This document shows positions 8,982 through 15,970 of a DNA stretch of 64,000 nt, piece after piece. Position 1 is the stretch's first letter, and each line of letters starts with the position of its first letter. Origin of the DNA: Nannocystis bainbridge (GTDB taxonomy: Bacteria; Myxococcota_A; Polyangia; Nannocystales; Nannocystaceae). The DNA is taken from assembly GCF_028368995.1 (NCBI RefSeq), contig NZ_JAQNDL010000001.1, positions 4,180,001 through 4,244,000 on the forward strand, in the 5' to 3' direction. The notes under the pieces were generated by a model, which saw nothing but the letters and a program-made list of their open reading frames with translations, made no database searches and was not told the origin of the DNA. The position numbers and the translations under genes are program-made.

Positions 8982-10040
8982 GTGCGCACGCGCCCGCGAG
9001 TCTGCGTCCTTCACGTCGGCGGCACCATCGGCATGGTCCGCACCGAGACCGGTTACGCGCCGCAGCCGGGCTTCCTCGGCGAGTACATGGCCGCGATGCC
9101 CGAGCTGCAGCGCTCGGAGCTGCCGGCCTTCGACGTCATCTCGCTCGAGCCGCTGCTCGACTCGGCCGACATGGCGCCCGACGACTGGGTCCGCATCGCC
9201 GAGGCCATCGCCGCTCGCTACGCCGACTACACCGGCTTCGTCGTGGTCCACGGCACCGACACGATGGCCTACACCGCCTCGGCGCTGAGCTTCTTGCTGC
9301 CCGGCCTGGCCAAGCCCGTCATCCTCACCGGCTCGCAGCTCAGCCTCACCCACGTCCGCAGCGACGGCCGCGAGCACATCATCACCGCCCTCTTGCTCGC
9401 CGGCACCTGCGAGATCCCCGAAGTGTGCATCTACTTCGCCTCGCGCCTCCTCCGCGGCAACCGGGCGCAGAAGGTCCACAACCTCGACTTCGTCGCCTTC
9501 GACAGCGGCAACCTGCCCCCGCTCGCCACCCTCGGCGTCGGCATCGAGGTCGCCCGTCACCTGGTCCGAAAGCCAGGTTCTGCCGGCGCCGCCGGCCTGA
9601 CGATGATCCCCCTCGTGCGCCGGCCCGAGGTCGCCGCCGTGCGCCTGTTCCCTGGCATCGGCGCGGCGATGATGGCCAAGCTGCTCGAGCCCCCGCTCGA
9701 GGGCCTCGTGCTCGAGACCTACGGGGTCGGCAACGCGCCGAGCCGCGACCAGGCGCTGCTCTCGACGATCGCCCGCGCCGCCGCGCCGCCGCGCGAGGCG
9801 GTGATCGTCAACTGCTCGCAGTGCCACGGCGGCTCGGTCCGCCAGACCACCTACAGCACCGGCGCCGCGCTGGCCCGCGCCGGCGTGCTGTCCGGCTTCG
9901 ACATGACCCCCGAGGCGGCCCTCACCAAGCTCTACTGCCTGCTCGCCGCCGGCCTGCCGCCGGCGACCGTCCGCTCGCGCATGCAGCAAGACCTCGCCGG
10001 CGAGCTGACGCCGGACCCCGCGAGCGGCTCCGTCTCGTAA
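8982..10040 (+). CDS. ansA: L-asparaginase, cytoplasmic type I
   Basis: A 352-residue enzyme hydrolysing asparagine to aspartate and ammonia. The first threonine motif GGTIGM lies at residues 13-18, and the second motif HGTDTMAYTASALSFLL begins near residue 88 with the catalytic Thr-Asp pair. LTGSQLSLTHVRSDGREH and a C-terminal NCSQCHGG segment match the AnsA-type branch. No signal peptide is present, agreeing with type I. The start GTG is supported by the adjacent extended -10. The next gene begins 10 bp after the stop, so the two are probably co-transcribed. Confidence 0.9.
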   Translation: MRTRPRVCVLHVGGTIGMVRTETGYAPQPGFLGEYMAAMPELQRSELPAFDVISLEPLLDSADMAPDDWVRIAEAIAARYADYTGFVVVHGTDTMAYTASALSFLLPGLAKPVILTGSQLSLTHVRSDGREHIITALLLAGTCEIPEVCIYFASRLLRGNRAQKVHNLDFVAFDSGNLPPLATLGVGIEVARHLVRKPGSAGAAGLTMIPLVRRPEVAAVRLFPGIGAAMMAKLLEPPLEGLVLETYGVGNAPSRDQALLSTIARAAAPPREAVIVNCSQCHGGSVRQTTYSTGAALARAGVLSGFDMTPEAALTKLYCLLAAGLPPATVRSRMQQDLAGELTPDPASGSVS

Positions 10041-10050
10041 AGGTGCGACG

Positions 10051-10620
10051 ATGCGCGATCTGTTCCTGAGCCTGTCCGTTTGCACATGTCTTTTCGCACA
10101 TGTCTCCGGGTGCAGCTCGCCACCGGCCGCCCCGGCCGCCCCGGCGAAGCCCGCCGCCAAGCCCGCCGCGTCCGCCGCTGACGCGCCGGTCGGCTACGAC
10201 CTGCGGCGCCTGCGGCCGCGCGACGAGGAGACGCTCGCCGCCATGTTCGAGCGCCTGCGCGCCCAGGCGCTGGCCGACGGCAAGCGCGTGGCCGTGCTGT
10301 TCAGCGCCGACTGGTGCGAGCCCTGCCGCGAGCTCGAGCAGGAGCTCGGCAACCGCCACCCGGCCGCGGAGATCGGCGATGTCCGGTTCCTCGAGCTCAA
10401 GGAGGAGGACTGGAGCGCGGCGGCCCGGATGGACGAGTTCAACGAGCTGCGCCGCCGCTGGGTCGGTCAGACCGGCTCGTACCCGCTGCTGATGCTGCTC
10501 GACGCCGAGGGCAATTCGAGCGAGGAGATGAAGCAGGCGATCGAGCGCCTCGAGGCTGCGAAGATCGAGCCGACGCTGGCGCACTGGCTGGCCGATACGC
10601 GGCCGAAGAGCGCGACCTAG
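10051..10620 (+). CDS. Thioredoxin-fold lipoprotein
   Basis: A 189-residue exported protein. A short hydrophobic signal (MRDLFLSLSVCTCLFAHVSGC) ends in a lipobox-like VSGC, followed by a Pro/Ala linker and a thioredoxin domain with FSADWCEPCREL (redox pair near residues 88-92) and the cis-proline region SYPLLMLLD. It resembles DsbD-gamma or cytochrome c biogenesis-type thioredoxins and probably acts in thiol chemistry at the periplasmic face. It follows ansA by 10 bp. Odd: most of the signal peptide is encoded by three cores of the dispersed palindrome, including the extra cysteines. Confidence 0.83.
   Translation: MRDLFLSLSVCTCLFAHVSGCSSPPAAPAAPAKPAAKPAASAADAPVGYDLRRLRPRDEETLAAMFERLRAQALADGKRVAVLFSADWCEPCRELEQELGNRHPAAEIGDVRFLELKEEDWSAAARMDEFNELRRRWVGQTGSYPLLMLLDAEGNSSEEMKQAIERLEAAKIEPTLAHWLADTRPKSAT
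10070..10121. repeat. Palindrome array coding for a signal peptide
   Basis: GCCTGTCC-GTTT-GCACATGTCT-TTTC-GCACATGTCT-CCGG-GTGCAG is in 14-bp register and encodes residues about 8-22 of the thioredoxin-fold lipoprotein. Confidence 0.75.
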
Positions 10621-10670
10621 CGGGGCAAACGTCGACCTCCGCTGGCCGGCCCGATGCCTGGGCCGGAGAT

Positions 10671-11057
10671 TCAGGAGCGCGCTGGCGGTGCGGCGGAGGC
10701 GAACGGCCGCCCGTCGAACACGACCCGGGCCGCGCGGATCTTGCCATCCTCGACGGTGTACCAGCGGGCGACGAAGCTTGTCGGGAGCGGCGCCTTCATC
10801 ACCAGGTCGCAGAAGACGGCCACGTCATCGTCGGCGGCGAAGATCTTCCGGATCTCCATGCGCTCGAGACGCTCGCCGGCCCGCTCCAGAGAAGCGACGT
10901 AGGCGTCGGCGTCGTGCACCGCCTCGAACGGGCCGGCGAAGGTCACCTCGTCGGCCAGCAGCCGCCGCACCGTCGCGTAGTCGCCGAGCAGCCACGCGGC
11001 CTCGAACTCGATCACGATCTCCTTCGCGCTCTTCGTCGCCTTCATTTCACTGTTCAT
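10671..11057 (-). CDS. NTF2-like / SnoaL-fold protein
   Basis: About 128 residues with the pattern of a SnoaL/NTF2-like cone fold: an N-terminal helix (AKEIVIEFEAAWLLGDYATVRRLLADEVTFAGP), a central FEAVHDADAYVASLERAG, and C-terminal strands with ARWYTVEDGKIRAARVVFD. Proteins of this type are small ligand-binding or isomerase-like domains; no activity can be assigned. Start ATG 11057 (MNSEMKATK) is chosen; ATG 11045 is possible. It is divergent from an AraC regulator 111 bp away, the usual arrangement of a regulator and its target. Confidence 0.75.
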   Translation of the reverse strand: MNSEMKATKSAKEIVIEFEAAWLLGDYATVRRLLADEVTFAGPFEAVHDADAYVASLERAGERLERMEIRKIFAADDDVAVFCDLVMKAPLPTSFVARWYTVEDGKIRAARVVFDGRPFASAAPPARS

Positions 11058-11168
11058 GCCGCGAAGGTTGCCGTCGCCGCCCGGCCCGCGCCATGCTCGT
11101 TCGTCCGCGATCCCTGTCCGTTCGTCGCCCTCCCGCCGCCGACTCGGGCAAACTGACGCCTCGCGGTC

Positions 11169-12110
11169 ATGACGATCGATCCGCTCAGCGACGTGTTGAA
11201 GGCCGTGCGCCTGCGCAGCCGCCTCTTCTGTCAGTCGACGATGCGCGCGCCGTGGGGCTTCCGCGTCGAAGGTCGCAGCCCGGCCAGTTTCAATATGGTG
11301 GTCGACGGCTGCGCGCGGCTCGAGCTGAAGGGCGTCGCGGAGCCGTTGAGCCTGGGTCCCGGCGATCTGGCGATCGTCCCCGGCGGCAACCCCTACACGG
11401 TAAACGACGGCCCGGGCTCGCCGACGCCGACGCTCGAGGAGCTGCTCGCGGTGTCGCCGGTGGATTCCGAAGGCCGGCTCTCGCACGGCGGCGACGGGCC
11501 CGTGACGACGCTGCTGTGCGGCGCGTTCTTCTTCGACGACGAGAGCGCGCGGGCCCTGCTCGACGCGTTGCCACCGGTGCTGCTGGTGCGAGCGCACGAC
11601 GGTCCCCCCGACCCGCACACGGCCTGGCTGCGCGCGACTCTAGTGCTGCTCGAGCACGAGGTCCACACCGACAACCCGGGCCGGCGGCTGCTGCTCGATC
11701 GACTGCTCGACATCCTGTTCGTGCAGGCCGTGCGGGCCCACTTTCAGGCGCCGACGAGCGCCCCGCCTGGCTGGCTCGACGCGTTGCGCGATCCGCAGAT
11801 CGGCGCCGCGGTGGCGCTGCTCCATCGTGAGTGCGCCCGACCGTGGACAGTGACGAGCATCGCGGCCAGGGTCGGTCTGTCGCGCACCGTGTTCACCGAG
11901 CGCTTCGGCATCTTGGTCGGCGAGTCCCCCGCGCGCTACCTGACGCGCTGCCGGGTCGCCCGGGCGATGACCCTGCTACGCGACGCGGACCCGTCGCTGG
12001 CGCAGATCGCCGAACAGGTCGGCTACGCCTCGGAGGCCGCCTTCAGCAAGGCCTTCAAGCGCCACGTCGGCGTCGGCCCGGGCGCTTTCCGCCGCGCGCC
12101 GACCTCGTGA
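11169..12110 (+). CDS. AraC-family transcriptional regulator with cupin sensor domain
   Basis: A 313-residue regulator. The N-terminal half is an AraC_binding/cupin_6 type sensor (GFRVEGRSPASFNMVVDGCARLEL split by LSLGPGDLAIVPGG), and residues about 205-305 hold two helix-turn-helix motifs: VTSIAARVGLSRTVFTERF and LAQIAEQVGYASEAAFSKAFK. It is likely to control the divergent NTF2-like gene and itself. Inducer unknown. An ATG start at 11169 is preceded by no clear ribosome site. Confidence 0.88.
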   Translation: MTIDPLSDVLKAVRLRSRLFCQSTMRAPWGFRVEGRSPASFNMVVDGCARLELKGVAEPLSLGPGDLAIVPGGNPYTVNDGPGSPTPTLEELLAVSPVDSEGRLSHGGDGPVTTLLCGAFFFDDESARALLDALPPVLLVRAHDGPPDPHTAWLRATLVLLEHEVHTDNPGRRLLLDRLLDILFVQAVRAHFQAPTSAPPGWLDALRDPQIGAAVALLHRECARPWTVTSIAARVGLSRTVFTERFGILVGESPARYLTRCRVARAMTLLRDADPSLAQIAEQVGYASEAAFSKAFKRHVGVGPGAFRRAPTS

Positions 12111-12121
12111 AAAGGCCCTCA

Positions 12122-12159
12122 GGACATGTCGCAAAGAACATGTCCTGAAGCACATCGAC
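12122..12159. repeat. Palindrome array after the araC-type gene
   Basis: GGACATGTCG-CAAA-GAACATGTCC-TGAA-GCACATCGAC, in 14-bp register, starts 11 bp after the stop codon. Confidence 0.75.
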
Positions 12160-12200
12160 CGACTTTCATCGCCCGCAGGATCTACGACGGCGAGCTACCA

Positions 12201-12288
12201 GGACCTGACCCGAGGGCCAGGTCGCTCGCTGTTCCTGTGACGCTCCGACGGACCTGTCCCGAGGGCCAGGGTGCCCTCGGTTCAGGTC
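12201..12288. repeat. Palindromes of the CCTG/CAGG class
   Basis: GGACCTGACC-CGAG-GGCCAGGTCG and GGACCTGTCC-CGAG-GGCCAGGGTG are two near-identical hairpins 49 bp apart, at the 3' side of the MYXO-CTERM gene. Confidence 0.7.
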
Positions 12289-12300
12289 CGTGCGCGCGGC

Positions 12301-13047
12301 CTAGCGGCGGCGGCGGAGGATGAAGCCGGCGCCGAGGGCCATGAGGACCATCGCGCCGTTCCAGGCGTTGCCGTCGGCGTCGACGGAGCAGCCCTTCTTC
12401 TTCTCGACCGGGGGCGGGCCTTCGTTGGCGGAGTCAGGGGTGGAGGAGGAGCCGCCGCCGCCGCTGCCGTCGTTGCCGTCACCGCCGCCGAGGGAGTCGT
12501 GCGCGTCCTGCTCGGCCGCGGCCTTGTCCTCGGCGCTCTCGTCCTCCTTGGGCGCCTCGGGCTTCTTGCCGCTCTTGATCAGCTTGATCTTGCCGGAGGC
12601 GAGCGTGAGCTCCTTGCCCTTGGCGTTGACCTGCGTGACCTTGATGTCGTAGGTGCGGTTCTTGTTGAAGCCCTTGCGGCCGTCGAGCTCGAGCTCGCCG
12701 TAGAACCACTTGTCGCCGGCGAAGTCGTTCTCGTCGTGGCGCCAGACGGACGATCTGTTGCCGTCGAGCTCCTGGAAGAACTCGACGTAGAGCGGGCCGG
12801 GGGCCGGGTTCTCGAGCTTGGCGTGGACGTAGGCGATCCAGCGATCCTCGCCGGGGACTTCGTCGAGCGTGTCGACGACGGCCGACTTGCCCTTGGCGGT
12901 GATCTTGCCGGTGCCGTCGATCTCGATCGGTGTGGCGCCGACCTTCACCTCGCCCGCGTAAGCCACGGTGCTGCTGAGCGCGGCCAGCGCGAACGCCGAG
13001 GGGAGCGTCAAGCGTCGAAGGAGGTAGTTGCGCGGTGTCTTGGTCAT
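12301..13047 (-). CDS. Secreted protein with MYXO-CTERM-like sorting tail
   Basis: A 248-residue exported protein. Signal peptide: basic MTKTPRNYLLRRL then a hydrophobic run ending in AYAGE (about residue 33). The body (residues 34-165) looks like a beta-rich domain of no family I recognise. A Ser/Gly/Asp-rich linker follows, and the protein ends in KKKGC, a hydrophobic helix and RRRR. The single cysteine before a TM helix and terminal arginines is the layout of MYXO-CTERM, a myxobacterial sorting signal processed by a myxosortase. The start is ATG 13047. A TACCCT hexamer (extended TGC) lies 14 nt upstream. Confidence 0.8.
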   Translation of the reverse strand: MTKTPRNYLLRRLTLPSAFALAALSSTVAYAGEVKVGATPIEIDGTGKITAKGKSAVVDTLDEVPGEDRWIAYVHAKLENPAPGPLYVEFFQELDGNRSSVWRHDENDFAGDKWFYGELELDGRKGFNKNRTYDIKVTQVNAKGKELTLASGKIKLIKSGKKPEAPKEDESAEDKAAAEQDAHDSLGGGDGNDGSGGGGSSSTPDSANEGPPPVEKKKGCSVDADGNAWNGAMVLMALGAGFILRRRR

Positions 13048-13154
13048 GGCGGTCGGCTCGCAGGGTAGCACAGCCCGCGACGGGGACTATGAACCCCAAG
13101 ATTCCGGCCCCTGCCCCGCGCGCCGGAGCGAAAGCACGTGCAAAACCCGCGCGC

Positions 13155-13457
13155 TCAGCCGGCCAGGGCCGTCGCCAGGGCGCCGCTGCGATCCATCGCC
13201 GCCAGCTCCGTGAAGCCGCCGATGCTCTGATTCTTGATGAAGATCTGCGGCACCGTGCGCCGGCCGGTGCTCTCGATCAGCCAGCCCCGCGCCTCGGGCA
13301 GGTCGGACACATCGACGGCGACGAACGCGATATCGCGCCGCCTCAGCAAGGACTCGGCCATGCGGCAGTACCCGCACGTATCGGTCACGTACAACACGAC
13401 ATCGACGCCGACTTGGTCCGGCGTCTTGAACTCAGTGATGGCCCCGGCGACTCCCAT
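13155..13457 (-). CDS. Glutaredoxin (GrxC-like)
   Basis: A 100-residue dithiol glutaredoxin. The redox motif CGYC lies at residues 28-31 after the strand VVLYVTDT; the TVPQIF cis-proline loop and IGGFTEL glutathione-binding motif follow in standard spacing. It reduces disulfides and mixed glutathione disulfides in the cytoplasm. It lies 30 bp downstream of a conserved unknown gene on the same strand and may be co-transcribed with it. Confidence 0.9.
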   Translation of the reverse strand: MGVAGAITEFKTPDQVGVDVVLYVTDTCGYCRMAESLLRRRDIAFVAVDVSDLPEARGWLIESTGRRTVPQIFIKNQSIGGFTELAAMDRSGALATALAG

Positions 13458-13487
13458 GGCGGTTCTCGCCGAGGGTGTAGCAGAGAA

Positions 13488-14192
13488 TCAGTCCTCGGCG
13501 AGCAGGGCGAGGATCTCGTCGTCGAGCTTGTGCTGGTGCTCGCTGGCAAACTTGCCGACGATGACGTCGCGCCGCTGAGCGATGGGCGTGCCGGCGGTGA
13601 CGCCCTGCCCGCCGATGCCGCCGATCGGGCGCCGACCGACACGGCTCGGCCCGCGGCTCGGACGCGGCGGACCCTGACCCGCGGCGGACGCGGCCACCTG
13701 CGCTTGCGCCTCGGGGGCGGTGAACACGACGTGGCCGAGCGTGGGATCGAGGGTCGGGCCGGGCTCACCCGCGGCCAGCGGCGGACCCTGGGGCACGACC
13801 TCGCGCGGCTCGGGCGGCGGCCGGCGATCGGGGCGCTTGGCCGGGGCCTTCTCCTGCACCACCGGGGCCGCGACCTCGGGCTTGTTGGAGGCCTCGGGGT
13901 GGGCGCCGATGTACTTGACGATCCGCTCGTCGAACGACCCGCTGCGCAGCTGGCGGATCATCGACTTGTGCGAGTCCTGCATCGCCGCGACGATCACGGC
14001 GTCGAGGTTCTCGCTCTCCAACTTGTCGCGGTAGTCGACCTTGTTGGAGGCGATGATGGTGCCGTCGTAAAACACGTGCGTGAAGATGTGGGCCTTCTGG
14101 AGCCCCGAATCCTCGGTTTGCACGTGATAGAGCCGCCCCCGGTGCGGGATGTTATGGTTGTAACCGAGCTGGGGGGACTGGTTGGCCGCCAT
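13488..14192 (-). CDS. Conserved protein of unknown function
   Basis: A 234-residue soluble protein with no signal peptide. The N-terminal 95 residues look like a folded domain (YNHNIPHRGRLYHVQTEDSG, then HIFTHVFYDGTIIASNKVDY). A proline-rich, charged linker follows (about residues 100-195), and a short C-terminal helix (KLDDEILALLAED). I believe this N-terminal domain recurs in myxobacterial genomes, but I cannot name it or give a function. It precedes the glutaredoxin gene by 30 bp. Confidence 0.7.
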   Translation of the reverse strand: MAANQSPQLGYNHNIPHRGRLYHVQTEDSGLQKAHIFTHVFYDGTIIASNKVDYRDKLESENLDAVIVAAMQDSHKSMIRQLRSGSFDERIVKYIGAHPEASNKPEVAAPVVQEKAPAKRPDRRPPPEPREVVPQGPPLAAGEPGPTLDPTLGHVVFTAPEAQAQVAASAAGQGPPRPSRGPSRVGRRPIGGIGGQGVTAGTPIAQRRDVIVGKFASEHQHKLDDEILALLAED

Positions 14193-14285
14193 GGTGCTGC
14201 TCGCGGGAGCGTGCCGGACTAGGTTGCCGGCGTTTTACGCGCACCGCAAGCCCAACTGTACTTTGCGGGCGAGCCATTCCCATAA

Positions 14286-15305
14286 ATGTCCCGCAACTAC
14301 GGCGGCGAGGGCTCCTGCTATGCTGCGGCACCCGACATCGTCGGGCCGCGAAGTCCCGTGTCTGCAGCCGTCGTTCAGCTCCCCTCCTCCCCTGCCGATT
14401 TGCTCGCACCGGCCGTCCAGGCCGGTCAAACGGGGGAGATCCCCGAACCAGCGCTCACCGCGCAGGTCGCCGCGTGCGCCGAAAAAGTGGCGGCGCTCGA
14501 GCCACGCGAGGTGTTCGAGCGCCTCAGCGAGGCGTTCTGCGGCCGCCACCCAGAGGTTGCGATGCAGTGGCTCCGCGACGCCGGACTGCTGGTCCACCTG
14601 CTGCCCGAGCTCGACGCGACGGTCGCGTTCTCGCAGGAGGGCGGGCGCCGGCACAAGGATGTCTGGGAGCACACGAAGGCGGTGGTGCGCCAGTCGGTGC
14701 CGCGCCCGGCCGTGCGCTGGGCCGCGGTGCTGCACGACATCGGCAAGGTCACGACGCGCCGCTTCGTCGGCCCGGGCAAGGTCACCTTCCACGGCCACGC
14801 GGAGGAGGGCGTTCGCATGTTCCGCCGCGGCCCGGCTCGCCGGATCGGCTTCCCGCCCGAGCTGCGCGAGCAAGTCGAGCTGCTCATCCTGCATCACCTG
14901 CGTCCGGGCCAGTACGACGACGGCTGGACCGACGCGGCGGTGCGGCGCTTCGCCCACGAGATGGGCCCGCTGCTGACCGACCTGCTCGACCTGTCGCGCG
15001 CCGACGTGACCAGCAAGCGGCCCGGCAAGCGCCAGCGCTGCCTGTTCTCCATCAGCGAGCTGAGTCGAAGGATCCGCGAGATCGCGGCCCTCGACGCCCG
15101 CGTGCCCCCGCTGCCCTCGGGCGTGGGCGACGTGCTGATCCGCGAGCTCGGCCTGGCCCCCGGCAAGATCATCGGCCTGCTGCGCAACCGGCTGTCGGCG
15201 ATGTGCGAGGCCGGCGAGATCGAGGCCGGACAGGCCGCCGAGTACTATGTGCAGATCGTACGCGAGCGCGGGCTGCTGACCGAGCTCGCGGGGCCGGCAA
15301 CGTAG
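14286..15305 (+). CDS. HD-domain protein related to the C-terminal half of CCA-adding enzymes
   Basis: A 339-residue protein. Residues about 65-120 resemble the RNA-binding neck of tRNA nucleotidyltransferases/poly(A) polymerases (ALEPREVFERLSEAF...AMQWLRDAGLLVHLLPELDA), followed by an HD phosphohydrolase domain: HKDVWEHT, VLHDIGKVTT, HGHAEEG. The N-terminal nucleotidyltransferase domain with its catalytic aspartates is absent; instead there are about 60 unconserved residues. It may be a stand-alone phosphatase/phosphodiesterase derived from a CCA enzyme. ATG 14286 is used; GTG 14358 is an alternative. Confidence 0.78.
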   Translation: MSRNYGGEGSCYAAAPDIVGPRSPVSAAVVQLPSSPADLLAPAVQAGQTGEIPEPALTAQVAACAEKVAALEPREVFERLSEAFCGRHPEVAMQWLRDAGLLVHLLPELDATVAFSQEGGRRHKDVWEHTKAVVRQSVPRPAVRWAAVLHDIGKVTTRRFVGPGKVTFHGHAEEGVRMFRRGPARRIGFPPELREQVELLILHHLRPGQYDDGWTDAAVRRFAHEMGPLLTDLLDLSRADVTSKRPGKRQRCLFSISELSRRIREIAALDARVPPLPSGVGDVLIRELGLAPGKIIGLLRNRLSAMCEAGEIEAGQAAEYYVQIVRERGLLTELAGPAT

Positions 15306-15516
15306 GCTGTCCTTCGGGGCAGCACAGGCTGCTGGGCGCGCAGTGCCGGCTGTCCTTCGGGACAGCATCGCAGGACTGAGCGAGCTCGCGGGGCCGGCTG
15401 TCCTTCGGGACAGCATCACAGGGCCGCTGGCGAGCTGTCCCGCAGGACAGCTTCGTTCTCACGGGCGGCCGGCCTTTGGGGCGAGCCGCGCTCAGGCGAT
15501 GTCCCGCGGGACAGCT
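15305..15516. repeat. Cluster of five TTCG/CGCA-loop hairpins
   Basis: GCTGTCC-TTCG-GGACAGC type hairpins start near 15306, 15348, 15397, 15432 and 15498; the first begins 1-2 bp after the HD gene stop. An 18-bp segment from the gene's last codons (15281-15298) is repeated exactly 100 bp downstream (15381-15398), showing local duplication of gene end plus hairpin. Confidence 0.8.
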
Positions 15517-15528
15517 CGGCTCGCCGGC

Positions 15529-15879
15529 TCAGCTCTTCTTGCCGTCTTCGGCCTTCGCGTCGGCCGGAGCGGCGCCGCCGGCCGCCGGGGCGCCGTCGAC
15601 CGGGATCGCCTTGCCGTCGGCCGCCTTCTCGTGGTCGTGCTTCTCGCCGCCGCACTTGCCCTCGCCGCACTTGCCCTCGCCGCACTTGCCCTCGCCCGAC
15701 TTGGCGTCGACCGGCTTGGCGTCGACCGGCTTGGCGTCGACCGGCTTCACGTCGGCGGGCGTCGGGTCGGCCGCCTTGACGGGGGCGGCTTCCTTGGCGT
15801 CCTTCTTGGCCTCGCCGTCGCACCCGCCCGCGCCGAGTCCGAGGAGAGCGAGGGTGGCGGTGATCGTCTTCAGGTCCAT
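15529..15879 (-). CDS. Small lipoprotein with three EGKCG motifs (HvfA/bufferin-like precursor?)
   Basis: A 116-residue exported protein. The hydrophobic N-terminus ends at Cys20 (GLGAGGC), a weak lipobox. A Lys/Ala/Asp linker follows with KPVDA three times in tandem (about residues 45-59), then EGKCG three times in tandem (63-77), then GGEKHDHEK and a charged tail. Tandem EGKCG is the hallmark of HvfA/bufferin-type RiPP precursors, whose cysteines are modified by MNIO (DUF692) enzymes and bind copper. No MNIO or DUF2063-type partner is visible in this window, so the assignment is an inference from the motif. The tail also offers metal ligands (HDH). Confidence 0.72.
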   Translation of the reverse strand: MDLKTITATLALLGLGAGGCDGEAKKDAKEAAPVKAADPTPADVKPVDAKPVDAKPVDAKSGEGKCGEGKCGEGKCGGEKHDHEKAADGKAIPVDGAPAAGGAAPADAKAEDGKKS

Positions 15880-15970
15880 CAGTCTTTCGTCCTTGCTCGC
15901 AGGGTACCAGCCGCCGCGCGGGATGACGACGCTGGCCGTCGCCCAGCGGGCTCAGGCGGCGAAAGCCGCC

